The position numbers were made by a program, and so were the translations under genes. DNA of 64,000 bases from Dokdonella_A sp937902695 (GTDB taxonomy: Bacteria > Pseudomonadota > Gammaproteobacteria > Xanthomonadales > Rhodanobacteraceae): contig JBEHYO010000004.1 in NCBI GenBank assembly GCA_048498135.1, positions 1 to 64,000 on the forward strand, in the 5' to 3' direction. Below the pieces are notes generated by a model, which was given only the letters and a program-made list of their open reading frames with translations, had not been told where the DNA came from and made no database searches. Position 1 is the first letter of the stretch; every line of letters starts with the position of its first letter. Below, one piece after another: positions 18,620 to 26,945 of this stretch.

Positions 18620-19192
18620 ATGGCCGAACGGCCGCACGTCACCGATCTGCTCGACGCGGTCGCCCGCGGCGAGGAACACGCGCGCAACGAGCTTTTCGAG
18701 CGCGTCTACCTCGAGCTGAAGCGCATCGCGCGCAGCCAGCTGCGACGGAGCGGGGACTGGATGTCGGTCAATCCGACGACGCTCCTGCATGAAGCGTGGC
18801 TAAAGTTTTCGCGCACGGATGGGCGCGAGCTGCAGGGCAGCACGCATTTCTACAACATCCTGTCGCAGGCGATGCGTCACGTGCTGACCGACATCGCGCG
18901 CAGCCGCGTGACGACGAAGCGCGGCCATCAGATGATCCGCATCGAGCTCAACGAACAGATCGAGCAGCCGGAGACGTCACTGTCGGAATTGCTCGCGGTC
19001 GACGCGGCGCTCGAAAGGCTTCAGACGTGCGATGCCGACCTCGCGCAGCTCGTGGAATGGCACTTCTTCGGTGGCATCAGTTTCGTGGATATCGCGAAGC
19101 TCCGTGGCGTCACAGAACGCACGGTCCGGCGGCACTGGGACATGGCGCGGCTCTTTCTCGCCAATGCGATCGAGTCGCCTCCCGAATCCTAG
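18620..19192 (+). CDS. ECF-family RNA polymerase sigma factor (Sigma70_ECF / TIGR02999-like)
   Basis: A 190-residue extracytoplasmic-function sigma factor. Region 2 is at about residues 15-90 (RGEEHARNELFERVYLELKRIARSQLRRSG, then LLHEAWLKFSR and FYNILSQAMRHVLTDIARSR). Region 4 is at about 130-185, with a helix-turn-helix WHFFGGISFVDIAKLRGVTERTVRRHWDMARLFL typical of the Sigma70_ECF group. The ATG has AAGGGGGGC before it. No anti-sigma factor with a membrane span and no protein kinase is adjacent, so control is unclear. Six ATGTCCG-N16-CGTA sites within 11 kb make it the natural candidate for reading them. It converges with the 184-residue gene. Confidence 0.9.
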   Translation: MAERPHVTDLLDAVARGEEHARNELFERVYLELKRIARSQLRRSGDWMSVNPTTLLHEAWLKFSRTDGRELQGSTHFYNILSQAMRHVLTDIARSRVTTKRGHQMIRIELNEQIEQPETSLSELLAVDAALERLQTCDADLAQLVEWHFFGGISFVDIAKLRGVTERTVRRHWDMARLFLANAIESPPES

Positions 19193-19237
19193 TGCGCTCG
19201 CGCGGCGAGCCGGGCGCGGGCATCTTCGACACAACGG

Positions 19238-19792
19238 TCAGGCGAACAAGGTCACCGGCGAGCTCGTTCGCGGCGCTTCGTCATACACGATCGTGCACGA
19301 CTGGATCCGCTGCGCGTTCGATGCGCTGCGCAGCGCGAATACGACTTCGGTCGAACGCGGCTTCGGAATGTCGCGCCCGGGATCGAGCACGATCTGCGAG
19401 CGCACGCGCAGGCGCATGCCGGCGTCGGGGCACGGATCATGGATGCGCCACGATTCTTCCCAGCCGATCTCGTAGCTCAGCATCTCCTTCTCCGTCGCGA
19501 AGAACTCGTCGATGCCGATCGCGCAGGCGAGCGACGGCCGGTTGCGCGGAATCAGCACGATGTTTGCCGACGGCCGGAACATCGCGCGGGCGATACGAAT
19601 CTCCGCCTTGCTGCGGTTGCCGTCGAACAGCACGTTGAGGACGAACGAAACGGCGGCATCGACCGGATTGTCGGCATCGAGCGCCGCGGCCGGATCGCAA
19701 TTCGCACGGAACGTGATGAGGCTGTCCGGCGGCGTACCCGTTCGTTCGGTCCGGCGATTCGTTTCGCGAAGGTAGTTCGTCGGCATGTTCAT
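19238..19792 (-). CDS. Protein of unknown function under an ECF-type promoter
   Basis: A 184-residue protein, or 182 if the second ATG two codons on is used. It has no signal peptide or membrane span. It looks beta-rich (DAAVSFVLNVLFDGNRSKAEIRIARAMF; ANIVLIPRNRPSLACAIGIDEFF) with two C-terminal Cys. I recognise no family. It is transcribed from its own ECF-type site at 19838-19865 with a ~40-base leader, and converges with the sigma gene, leaving a 45-base gap. Its location makes it a likely member of the sigma regulon; a role as an anti-sigma factor cannot be supported from sequence. Confidence 0.6.
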   Translation of the reverse strand: MNMPTNYLRETNRRTERTGTPPDSLITFRANCDPAAALDADNPVDAAVSFVLNVLFDGNRSKAEIRIARAMFRPSANIVLIPRNRPSLACAIGIDEFFATEKEMLSYEIGWEESWRIHDPCPDAGMRLRVRSQIVLDPGRDIPKPRSTEVVFALRSASNAQRIQSCTIVYDEAPRTSSPVTLFA

Positions 19793-19837
19793 TTGCGCAA
19801 GGTCCGATGCGAAGGCGAGAGCTTCGTTACTGGATCA

Positions 19838-19865
19838 ATACGGGATTGACCCCGCGAGCGGACAT
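19838..19865 (-). promoter_or_regulatory. Candidate ECF-type promoter of the 184-aa gene
   Basis: On the minus strand: ATGTCCGCT, ten bases, ATCCCGTATTG. CGTAT is at 19842-19838, about 45 bases before the ATG at 19792. The nine bases around the -35 and ten around the -10 are identical to the hemerythrin-operon copy at 23293-23320. Confidence 0.7.
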
Positions 19866-19887
19866 CCGCGACACGCCACGGATGCAC

Positions 19888-22197
19888 TCAATCGCCGAAA
19901 CCATCGTCGAAAATGAAATCGACGGCGTCCTTCACGTCATGCAGCAACTCGCGAAACGCCGTCGCCGTGTTCTGCGCCGGCGGCTGTCCGGCCTGGTTGA
20001 GCGTGTTCACGCCATGGCACCCGTCGCAGACGCGAATCTCGCCAGGCTGCATCGTGATCCAGTAGCGCTCGCGTACGACGGGCGTGCCGGCGGGATCGGT
20101 GCTCTGCCACGCGAGCGCGCGCCGCACCGGCACGAACACGGCGACCGAGCCGTCCGCGTGAATCGCCTGGCTGCCGTTGGGCCCTGCAGGATCCGGCGGA
20201 TTGAACGCCATCGCGGACGCATCGTGCAGCGGCTCGGCGAGGACCCGCCGCCCGGGATACGGGCCCTGCGGGTCATTGATGCCGAGCCCACGTATCTGAT
20301 CGGCCTGGAAAAACTGCACGTGCGCGATGTCGTACACGGTGCCGGTTGCCGAGCCGATTGTCGTGATGCCGCCGGGCACGGCCACGTGAAGGTTGTAAGG
20401 CTGCTGCTTGTCGGCGGCGTCGCGGCTCGTGACGTTGCGCATGACGACGGCGGCGAGATCATGCTGGCGCAGCCACGCCTTGAACGTTTGCGGATCGACG
20501 CCCTCCAGATCGAACGCCTGCTGCTCGGGCGTGGCGAGCGGCGACGACGGCTGCGGCGGGACCGGGCGCGCAACGACTTCCACCGGCGACATTTCCCAGA
20601 GCGGCCCGGCGTAATGCACGAGCTCGTCCGGATCGTAGAACGAAATGTCCTTCGTAAGCGGCGACGGCAGCAAGGCGTCGCCGGCGGTCATCTCGCCCAC
20701 GGCCCCTGTCAGGAATCGCAGACGGAACTTGTAGGCGGGATCGGGCGCCGTCGGCGTGCCAAGGTTGCCATCGAGCCCTTTCTCCGGCGCGTGTGCGACG
20801 AGGATGCGTCCGTCCGCGAGCACGATCGGATTGCGGTGGTGGCCGGAGTTTTCCGGATCGGACGTGTCGAATCCGGCCGTCGCGGTCGGCGTCAGCCAGT
20901 CGAGCGGAATCGACGAAGCATTCAAGCCCGGCGGCGCACGGAATCGCACGATCTGCCCTGCGGCGTGACTCCCGAAATCCGGCGCGTCGACCGCGACGTA
21001 CCAGCCTTCCTGCAACGGATCGCCGGGGTGCGTCGTATCTTCGCGAAGCTGCAGCAGATTGCGGATCGGATGCTGATTCGTGTGCTGCAGCGGATCGAAG
21101 AAGAACTCGACCAGGTTCGGATCGTTGTAGAACGTGCGGTCGAAGTAATTCTGCAGTTCATGCCGACCGATATGATTGACGGTCTCCTCGCCGGTGCCGT
21201 CCTGGAAGACCTGCCACGGCCCGAACAGGTTGAACGCGAGCACTTCGCAGCCGGAATTGTTCGGCGGCGCGATGTAGCGCGGTTCCGGAAAGACTTCGCT
21301 GCGATCGGACGTCGGCACGGAATCGGGCCCCTCGCCGCTGTAGTTGAACGTGCCGTAGTCGGTCGTCGCATCGCCGTCGTTCTGCTGGTCGCGTATCAGA
21401 TGATCCCAGCGCGAGAAGATCACGCGCCCGTAGCTGTCGACGAACGGATTGCCGGGGCCCGAGACGGCGTGCTCCATGAGCCAGAGCTCGCCGCTGCCCG
21501 GATCGAGCTTCCAGAGCCCCGTCGGCGTCGGCCGGCTCTCGTATTCGTCGAGCTGCGGATAGAGGTAGCGATCCGCGGTCGACGTGAGATCGCCGGCGTG
21601 CATTGTGTCCGTTCGACGCGGACGATCGGACACGAAGATGACGTTGCCGCGCGAGTCGTATGCGGGCTGGACGTTGTTGTAGTTCTGCGGCTGGTTCGGC
21701 ACCTTCGTGATGTGAACCGCCTCGCCTTCGCCGAAGCCCGTGACTTCGTAGAGCTGCCAGTAGTAGACGCTGTCGCCGTGCAGGGTCTGCGGCGCGCCCG
21801 TGACCATCGAAAAGATCGCCTTCGTACCCGACCAGTGCACGGCCGGATCGCGGACGGCGATCGCGGCCGGACCCTCCTGCAGCTGCCCGCCCGGAATCCC
21901 GAGGCCCGCTTCGGCCGTGAGGTTGCGCAGCGTGCCGTCGGGATAGACGATGTAGAGATCGCCGCCGCGCCCGGCGTACCCGATGTCGCCGCGATGATTC
22001 GCGAACACCGAGCCGATCGAGCCGAAATCGGTGGGCACCGGATACTGCGCGACGAACATGACGGGATTGACCAGCGCGGCCGTGGCCGATCGCGGCGAAG
22101 CCTTCGCGTGCAGCGTATCCGCGCGTGCGCGGAGGCCAAGCGTGGCGGTGCAGGTCAGCAGCGCGGCGAGGGCCGCGCGGATCGTGTAGGTGCGCAT
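19888..22197 (-). CDS. Secreted cytochrome-like protein, hydrazine-synthase-alpha-like region, IFxxGF C-terminus
   Basis: A 769-residue exported protein; signal peptide MRTYTIRAALAALLTCTATLGLRARA. The ATG at 22197 is chosen because the frame upstream overlaps the globin gene. The body looks like a beta-propeller with repeated FVSDRP, YVVYPDG and WLMEHAV-type blades. Near the C-terminus, RERYWITMQPGEIRVCDGCHGVNTLNQ carries a CxxCH haem-binding site. That region resembles the HZS-alpha middle domain found in many non-anammox bacteria; I infer this from memory of the family. It ends VDFIFDDGFGD, the shared C-terminal motif. It is the third gene after hemerythrin and globin, with a 37-base gap. 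It may bind haem in the periplasm or outside; no reaction is assigned. Confidence 0.72.
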   Translation of the reverse strand: MRTYTIRAALAALLTCTATLGLRARADTLHAKASPRSATAALVNPVMFVAQYPVPTDFGSIGSVFANHRGDIGYAGRGGDLYIVYPDGTLRNLTAEAGLGIPGGQLQEGPAAIAVRDPAVHWSGTKAIFSMVTGAPQTLHGDSVYYWQLYEVTGFGEGEAVHITKVPNQPQNYNNVQPAYDSRGNVIFVSDRPRRTDTMHAGDLTSTADRYLYPQLDEYESRPTPTGLWKLDPGSGELWLMEHAVSGPGNPFVDSYGRVIFSRWDHLIRDQQNDGDATTDYGTFNYSGEGPDSVPTSDRSEVFPEPRYIAPPNNSGCEVLAFNLFGPWQVFQDGTGEETVNHIGRHELQNYFDRTFYNDPNLVEFFFDPLQHTNQHPIRNLLQLREDTTHPGDPLQEGWYVAVDAPDFGSHAAGQIVRFRAPPGLNASSIPLDWLTPTATAGFDTSDPENSGHHRNPIVLADGRILVAHAPEKGLDGNLGTPTAPDPAYKFRLRFLTGAVGEMTAGDALLPSPLTKDISFYDPDELVHYAGPLWEMSPVEVVARPVPPQPSSPLATPEQQAFDLEGVDPQTFKAWLRQHDLAAVVMRNVTSRDAADKQQPYNLHVAVPGGITTIGSATGTVYDIAHVQFFQADQIRGLGINDPQGPYPGRRVLAEPLHDASAMAFNPPDPAGPNGSQAIHADGSVAVFVPVRRALAWQSTDPAGTPVVRERYWITMQPGEIRVCDGCHGVNTLNQAGQPPAQNTATAFRELLHDVKDAVDFIFDDGFGD

Positions 22198-22234
22198 CGT
22201 GGGGTTCTCGTAGTCCGGTGTCGGGTTGCCCGTA

Positions 22235-22663
22235 TCACGCGCGACGCTCGCGCGGAAACGATTGCTGCATCCACGTCGCGCAGAGCGCGTAGAGCGCAAT
22301 CCATGCGCGGCGCGTCGCGTCGTCGAATGCCGGTCCAAGCTCGGCGGCGAGGGTTTCGAAAAGCGCCTGGCCGACCGGCGCGAAATGAGCCGGCGCGACG
22401 CCGTAATCGCGGTGCTGCGCGCCGAGCGCCTCGAGCGCCAGCACGAGCTCGTGCGGCCGATCGAGTTTCTGCACGAGCGCTGCCAGCATGTCCATCAATT
22501 TCCGGAGCTGCACGGAGAGGTCTGCCGGAAAGAGCGCCCGCAGCTCGGGCGCTATCTCGAAGAGCCGCGCGTAATAGTTGCGCGAGAAGCGAAGCCCGAC
22601 CGAAACGCGGTCGAAGCTGTCGCGGATCAACACGATCTCGGACGTCGTCAGCGAATCGGTCAT
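22235..22663 (-). CDS. Single-domain bacterial globin
   Basis: A 142-residue haem globin of the flavohaemoglobin/Vitreoscilla type, without a reductase domain. The sequence begins SEIVLIRDSFDRVSVGLRFSRNYYARLFEIAPELRALFP, matching helices A to C, including the distal region. The proximal histidine is likely in AALVQKLDRPHELVLALEALGAQHRDYGV, where the H of AQHRDYGV fits the F8 position. The C-terminal helices WIALYALCATWMQQSF complete the fold. It is cytoplasmic and binds oxygen or nitric oxide. It lies 36 bases after hemerythrin and 37 before the cytochrome-like gene, so the three form one operon. Confidence 0.88.
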   Translation of the reverse strand: MTDSLTTSEIVLIRDSFDRVSVGLRFSRNYYARLFEIAPELRALFPADLSVQLRKLMDMLAALVQKLDRPHELVLALEALGAQHRDYGVAPAHFAPVGQALFETLAAELGPAFDDATRRAWIALYALCATWMQQSFPRERRA

Positions 22664-22699
22664 CGCGGCGCGTGCTCTGCGTCGGCCACCGCCTGCCGC

Positions 22700-23212
22700 T
22701 CAGCGATACTTGGAGGGGTGCATGTACATCGGATACAGCACGTCTTCTTCCTGCTGGATCCGGACCGTCAGCACCTCGGCGATCTTGTTGATCTCGGCGC
22801 CGAGGTCCTGGCGCATCTCGAGGTCCCACGGCGCGGAGGTGTAGCGCGTGACGAAATCGTTCAGCACGCGACCGATCTTGCCCATCTCGACGCGCATGCT
22901 GGCCATGAGGCCGCTCGATTCCTGATCGTCCTTCAGCGCATGCTTGAGGTAGACGTAGAGGTGCAGGTTCTCCTTGAGCAGGTGCGCGCGAAGTGCGTAC
23001 GTGAAGCGCTTCAGATTCGAGACCGCCGCGTCATGGTCGCCGCGCTGATGCGCCGCGACGAGCACCTTGAAGAGATGCATGAGCTCGCGATGCTCCGCCT
23101 GCAGTTCCTCGATGAGCGCGGGCTTGTATGCGATCGCCACATCCGGCGATGCAACCGCTTTTTGCGCCGCTCGATCGGCCGTCCGGAACCAGTTCGCAAG
23201 GAAGGTCAACAT
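22700..23212 (-). CDS. Hemerythrin-domain protein
   Basis: A 170-residue four-helix protein with hemerythrin-type iron ligands: ELQAEHRELMHLF, RAHLLKENLHLYVYL and IQQEEDVLYPMYM. The N-terminal 30 residues (MLTFLANWFRTADRAAQKAV) are amphipathic but not a clear signal peptide. Proteins of this class bind oxygen or react with nitric oxide, or repair iron-sulphur clusters. It is first in the operon. The ATG has GAGGA eight bases before it, and an ECF-type promoter copy begins about 80 bases upstream. Confidence 0.82.
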   Translation of the reverse strand: MLTFLANWFRTADRAAQKAVASPDVAIAYKPALIEELQAEHRELMHLFKVLVAAHQRGDHDAAVSNLKRFTYALRAHLLKENLHLYVYLKHALKDDQESSGLMASMRVEMGKIGRVLNDFVTRYTSAPWDLEMRQDLGAEINKIAEVLTVRIQQEEDVLYPMYMHPSKYR

Positions 23213-23292
23213 GGAACGTCCTCGTATCGATCATTTCCGTTGCAGGATCGCAACGCACGCGCCGCGGGTCCGTCGAACGGGCCAACCGGTCA

Positions 23293-23320
23293 ATACGGGA
23301 TTGGACGCTCAAGCGGACAT
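23293..23320 (-). promoter_or_regulatory. Candidate ECF-type promoter of the hemerythrin-globin-cytochrome operon
   Basis: On the minus strand: ATGTCCGCT, ten bases, ATCCCGTATTG. The leader to the hemerythrin ATG at 23212 would be about 75 bases. It lies in the 160-base gap after the LprI/DUF3298 gene on the same strand. Confidence 0.7.
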
Positions 23321-23372
23321 CGCGCGGTGCCGGTGCGGCGCCACGCGTGCGATTCCAAGGGTCTGCGAACGG

Positions 23373-24842
23373 CTAGTGCGCGAGAAGCGCCTTCGCACGG
23401 GGACGCAGATACGTGTCGAGTTCCGTGTACGGAATGTCGACATCGAACTCGCCGCCGGAGAAGCTCGCGACCGTGTAGACGCTGAAGTGAACGGTCGCGC
23501 CGTCGGTGCCCCAGAGCCAGTTCGCATCGTCGCCGACGACGGATTCGACGGCGGACCGGTCCGGATCGGGCGCCTGCTCCGCGGCGAGCTGATCGTGCAG
23601 GTCGCGCATGCAGAAATCGGTCGCGAACTTGCGCCAGGGCGTGGCGTCGTTGAACACGTCTTTCAGCGTGAACGCGCGTGCGTGCTTCACGTCCCAGTTG
23701 AGCGATGATTCGCCGATGACTTCGTGCGCGCCGCCCGTGTAGTCGAAGGTCTGAATTTGCACGCTGACGATGCGGTCGTCGAACCGCTGCACGTGGTAGG
23801 TTCGCTGCGCGGAGAGCTTCATGTCCGCGACGTCATCGCCGAACGGAAAAAGGTCCTTGTCGTCCATGCGGCGCTGACCCAGCTTCAACGTCTTGGCGAC
23901 ATACGCATTGAACGCGTCGGCTTCGCGCCCGCCGGTCATCCAGGGATAGATGTCGCTCTCGAGCGTGTCAGGTCGCGAGCGCGTGAAAAGGCTCATGCGC
24001 GACTCCAGCGCGAGGGCCCCGGCCTTGAGGACGCCGCTGCTTTCCAGTTGGTCGGCGCGATCGGTGTACTGGTCAGTAAGACAGAGTGTCACCGTCTGCT
24101 GCTCGCCTGTATCGCCCAACAGCGGCCCGCCCGCACGGCACCTTCTCGTCACGTAGTTGAGCCACGCTCGCTGCGCTGTCTGAACGGTTAGGAAGCTCGC
24201 GGGAGTCTCTGTCGTCTTGAGACGACCGAACGCCGCATTGAGCCGTCGGTCGGTTGACGAAAGAGTGGCGTCCCAGCAGATCGCGTGCTCCCCGGCTGAT
24301 ATTGCCTTCGCGCAGTCAAAGCTCGGACCTGAGTAACCCGGCTCGTAGCGCGCAATCTCCATGCCGGTCGGACGCTCCAGCGTGTAGATCACGCCGCCTT
24401 CGTAAGTCTTGAGATTGGCGTTCGCGTCGATGTAGTAATTGCGCGTCCGGCCGTCGCAGACGACGCGGAACGTCGTGATCGCCGCATCGGTGAGCGCCAG
24501 CTTCGACGCCGCGCGGGTCGACTTCAGGCGGCCGTCGAAGAGATCGTCCGGCGCCGTGACGCCGGATGAAAACGTCGCGTGCACGCAGGCAAGCGCCGGC
24601 GGCCCCTTCGCTTCGCCGTCCGAGAACTTCACCGCGTATTCGAGCAGCGGCTTCCCGGGCTTCGCCTTCGCGACCGGCTCCCACGGCGCGGTCTCCGCGG
24701 CGGTGACGCGCCACGTGCCGGCGAAGCCGGATTCCGGCGTCGGACCCGGCTTCATGAACTGCGCCGCGACCGGCAGCGCGATCGCGGCCAGGCTGCCCGC
24801 CAATGCATACCGAACGAGGCGAAAATGCGCTGCGCGATTCAT
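23373..24842 (-). CDS. Exported protein with LprI-like and DUF3298/RsiV-like domains
   Basis: A 489-residue periplasmic or secreted protein; signal peptide about 1-30 (RYALAGSLAAIALPVAAQF). Residues about 190-260 contain DCAKAISAGEHAICWDATLSSTDRRLNAAFGRL...AQRAWLNYVTRRC, the Cys-paired LprI-type lysozyme-inhibitor domain. The last ~200 residues, with YTGGAHEVIGESSLNWDVKHARAFTLKDVF, match the DUF3298 type found in RsiV. In RsiV that domain binds lysozyme and signals to an ECF sigma factor. The link is suggestive here because an ECF-type promoter copy precedes the gene by 24 bases, but no membrane anchor or sigma-binding segment is visible. It starts at an ATG at 24842. Confidence 0.75.
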   Translation of the reverse strand: MNRAAHFRLVRYALAGSLAAIALPVAAQFMKPGPTPESGFAGTWRVTAAETAPWEPVAKAKPGKPLLEYAVKFSDGEAKGPPALACVHATFSSGVTAPDDLFDGRLKSTRAASKLALTDAAITTFRVVCDGRTRNYYIDANANLKTYEGGVIYTLERPTGMEIARYEPGYSGPSFDCAKAISAGEHAICWDATLSSTDRRLNAAFGRLKTTETPASFLTVQTAQRAWLNYVTRRCRAGGPLLGDTGEQQTVTLCLTDQYTDRADQLESSGVLKAGALALESRMSLFTRSRPDTLESDIYPWMTGGREADAFNAYVAKTLKLGQRRMDDKDLFPFGDDVADMKLSAQRTYHVQRFDDRIVSVQIQTFDYTGGAHEVIGESSLNWDVKHARAFTLKDVFNDATPWRKFATDFCMRDLHDQLAAEQAPDPDRSAVESVVGDDANWLWGTDGATVHFSVYTVASFSGGEFDVDIPYTELDTYLRPRAKALLAH

Positions 24843-24870
24843 AACCGGTCCGATCGACGTTGCGGTGGTT

Positions 24871-24898
24871 ATACGTGAACCGGACCGGGGCCGGACAT
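24871..24898 (-). promoter_or_regulatory. Candidate ECF-type promoter of the LprI/DUF3298 gene
   Basis: On the minus strand: ATGTCCG (24898-24892), 16 bases, CGTAT (24875-24871). The predicted leader to the ATG at 24842 is only about 24 bases. The flanks differ from the three closely similar copies, so the fixed positions ATGTCCG and CGTAT stand out. Confidence 0.65.
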
Positions 24899-24972
24899 GC
24901 GACGGCGGCACCGCCGGCGAGAGAACCATTTCGCGTCCGTCATGCCGAACCACCCGAAACGGTCCTTGAAAT

Positions 24973-24990
24973 TAATTATATCGTTAATTA
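24973..24990. promoter_or_regulatory. Candidate TetR operator: TAATTA-N6-TAATTA
   Basis: Two TAATTA half-sites separated by TATCGT lie 11 bases before the TetR-family ATG, inside an AT-rich island in very GC-rich DNA. Each half-site is itself a palindrome, and the block TTAATTATATCGTTAA is nearly symmetric. Autoregulation by the adjacent repressor is a natural inference. Confidence 0.5.
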
Positions 24991-25000
24991 TCGTACGACC

Positions 25001-25675
25001 ATGGCCACGACCACGCCGCAACGCCCGAAGCGTTCTCCCGGCCGCCCTGCAAAAGGACGCGGCGACCAGCGCGAGCGGCTGGTGGATGTCGCATTGGCGC
25101 TGTTCTCGCGCAATGGCGTCGCCGAGACCCCGCTCAGCGCGATCGCGCGCCGCGCGCGCGTCACGCCGGCGCTGATGCACTACTACTTCGGCAATCGCGA
25201 ACAGCTGCTCGATGCATTGATGGACGAGCGCATCGCCCCGCTCGTCGTCAAGGTCGGCATGCAGCTCGCAGCGGCCGGCAGCGAGCCTTTCGCACTGGTG
25301 CGCGCATTCGTCACGACGATGATGACCCTCTTCGCCGAAAACCCGTGGCTGCCGCCGCTCTGGGTGCGCGAGGTGCTGACCGAAGGCGGCCTGCTGCGCG
25401 AGCGGCTGCTGAAACGCGTCGCGCCGCAGATCGCGCCCGCGCTCGCCCGGCGTTTCGCCGAGGCGAAAGCAGAGGGGGCGCTGAATCCAGGCCTCGATCC
25501 GAAGCTCACGGTCGTCTCGCTGATCGGCCTGACGCTGTTCCCGCTTGCCGCGCAGTCGATCTGGCGGCGCCTGCTCGACGCCGACGACATCGATACGCAA
25601 ACGCTGATCAATCACACGCTGGCGCTGCTGGGCTCCGGGCTCGGTCCCGTCGCGCCGGAGAGGAATCCGCCATGA
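25001..25675 (+). CDS. TetR-family transcriptional regulator of an ABC exporter operon
   Basis: A 224-residue repressor. Residues 1-20 are basic (RPKRSPGRPAKGRGDQRERL). The helix-turn-helix is at about 25-70 (ALALFSRNGVAETPLSAIARRARVTPALMHYYFGNREQLLDALM). The rest is a helical ligand-binding domain. It overlaps the next gene by ATGA, so the whole exporter is co-transcribed. The order regulator, HlyD, ATPase, permease resembles the CecR-YbhGFSR system of enterobacteria, but I do not assign that name because there is one permease, not two. Confidence 0.88.
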   Translation: MATTTPQRPKRSPGRPAKGRGDQRERLVDVALALFSRNGVAETPLSAIARRARVTPALMHYYFGNREQLLDALMDERIAPLVVKVGMQLAAAGSEPFALVRAFVTTMMTLFAENPWLPPLWVREVLTEGGLLRERLLKRVAPQIAPALARRFAEAKAEGALNPGLDPKLTVVSLIGLTLFPLAAQSIWRRLLDADDIDTQTLINHTLALLGSGLGPVAPERNPP

Positions 25676-25995
25676 AGACCGTCCGCGTCTACCGCAACCC
25701 GAATTGCCCGAAGTGCGCGCGCTACGCGGCGTGGCACGAGCGCCTCGACTGGCTCGACCGCGTCGAAACCAGCACCGCCGTGCCCGTCACGGGCGCGCTT
25801 GCGATCGGCGAAGTCGTCGTCGAGGACCTTCGCGACGGCGTGATCCACGAAGGCGCCGACGGATTCGCGTTGCTCGCGCGCCAGGTACCGCTCTACTGGC
25901 CGCTGCTGCCGCTGCTGCATGTTCCCGGCATCCGCCGCCGCGTCGATCGTGAACTGCATGGCGCATGCGACGCCGCCTGCGGGATACGCCGATGA
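25672..25995 (+). CDS. Thioredoxin-fold CxxC protein, DUF393-like
   Basis: A 107-residue protein beginning MKTVRVYRNPNCPKCARYAAWHERLDWLDRVE. The NPNCPKC site and the short fold with RQVPLYWPLLPLLHVPGIRRRVDREL match DCC/DUF393-type thiol oxidoreductases. It overlaps both neighbours by ATGA (25672-25675 and 25992-25995). It is unusual to find this between a TetR gene and a HlyD gene. It may reduce or form disulphides needed by the exporter, or act on its own; neither is shown. Confidence 0.65.
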   Translation: MKTVRVYRNPNCPKCARYAAWHERLDWLDRVETSTAVPVTGALAIGEVVVEDLRDGVIHEGADGFALLARQVPLYWPLLPLLHVPGIRRRVDRELHGACDAACGIRR

Positions 25996-26945
25996 AGAAG
26001 CTCGCGCTCGGCGCCGCACTGCTCGCCGCCGGCTGCAACCGGCAGCACGACGAAACCATGCTCGGCACGCTCGAATGGGATCGCGTCGCCGTTGCCGCGG
26101 AAGCGTCGGAACCGATCGTCCGCATCGCCGTCAGGGAGGGCGACGCCGTGCACGCGGGCGACCCGGTCCTCGATCTCGATCCGCGTCGCACCGACGCCGA
26201 GCTCGCGCAGGCAAAAGCCGATGCACGGCGGGCCGACGCGGCGCTCGCCGAGCTTCGCCACGGCACGCGCATCGAGACGATCGATGCCGCGCGCGCGACG
26301 CTCGCCGGCGCCGAATCGACGCAGCAGAACGCGAAGCGCGAGCGCGATCGCCTCGCCGAGATACGTAAGCGCGGCCTGATCGCGCAGTCCGACCTCGACA
26401 ATGCCGAGACGGCGCTGCGCACCGCGACCGCGCAGGCGAACACGTCGCGCGCGAATCTCAACGAGCTTCTCAACGGCACGCGCGTCGAGGACATCGAGCA
26501 GGCCGAAGCGACGCTCGCGTCCGCGCAGGCGAATGTCGAGCACCTGACGCTGACGCGCGCGCGCCTCGACGTCCGCGCGCCCGCCGACGGCCGGATCGAC
26601 GCCTTGCCGTTCAAGCTCGGTGATCAGCCGCCGCTCGGCGCGACGCTCGTCAGCATGCTGGCCGGGCCCGCGCCCTACGCGCGCATCTACGTGCCCGCGA
26701 GCCGGCGCGCGCGGCTCGCAGAGGGCGCACGCTGCCGCGTCAGCGTCGAAGGCGTCGGCACGCCGTTCATGGCAACGATCCGGAGCCTTCGCTCCGATCC
26801 CGCGTTCACGCCCTACTTTGCGCTGGCCGGCGACGACGCGAGCCGCCTTGCCTATCGCGCCGAGCTCGTGCTCGACGGCGATGCCGCGAAGAAACTGCCG
26901 GCGGGATTGCCCGCGCAGGCCGAGTGCGACGTCGATGGCCGCTGA
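25992..26945 (+). CDS. HlyD-family membrane fusion lipoprotein
   Basis: A 317-residue periplasmic adaptor of the exporter. The N-terminus MKKLALGAALLAAGCNRQ ends in a lipobox (LAAGC), so it should be a lipoprotein. A biotinyl-lipoyl half domain is seen at about 35-70 (VRIAVREGDAVHAGDPVLDLD). A long coiled-coil hairpin covers residues 70-190 (AQAKADARRADAALAELRHG; RKRGLIAQSDLDNAETALRTATAQANTSRANL), and RLDVRAPADGRIDALPFKLGDQ is the second half domain. It starts inside the previous gene's stop codon and overlaps the ATPase start by 11 bases. Confidence 0.87.
   Translation: MKKLALGAALLAAGCNRQHDETMLGTLEWDRVAVAAEASEPIVRIAVREGDAVHAGDPVLDLDPRRTDAELAQAKADARRADAALAELRHGTRIETIDAARATLAGAESTQQNAKRERDRLAEIRKRGLIAQSDLDNAETALRTATAQANTSRANLNELLNGTRVEDIEQAEATLASAQANVEHLTLTRARLDVRAPADGRIDALPFKLGDQPPLGATLVSMLAGPAPYARIYVPASRRARLAEGARCRVSVEGVGTPFMATIRSLRSDPAFTPYFALAGDDASRLAYRAELVLDGDAAKKLPAGLPAQAECDVDGR

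Noticed and set aside
19835..19849. TCAAT-N5-ATTGA palindrome resembling an FNR/CRP-like site
   Set aside because: It is symmetric only in this one copy, overlaps the -10 of the ECF-type promoter, and is in the wrong orientation for FNR (TTGAT-N4-ATCAA).
19807..22791. A 994-residue plus-strand open frame over the cytochrome-like and globin genes
   Set aside because: Low-complexity Arg-rich composition, no domain, and it opposes genes with signal peptide, CxxCH and globin motifs.
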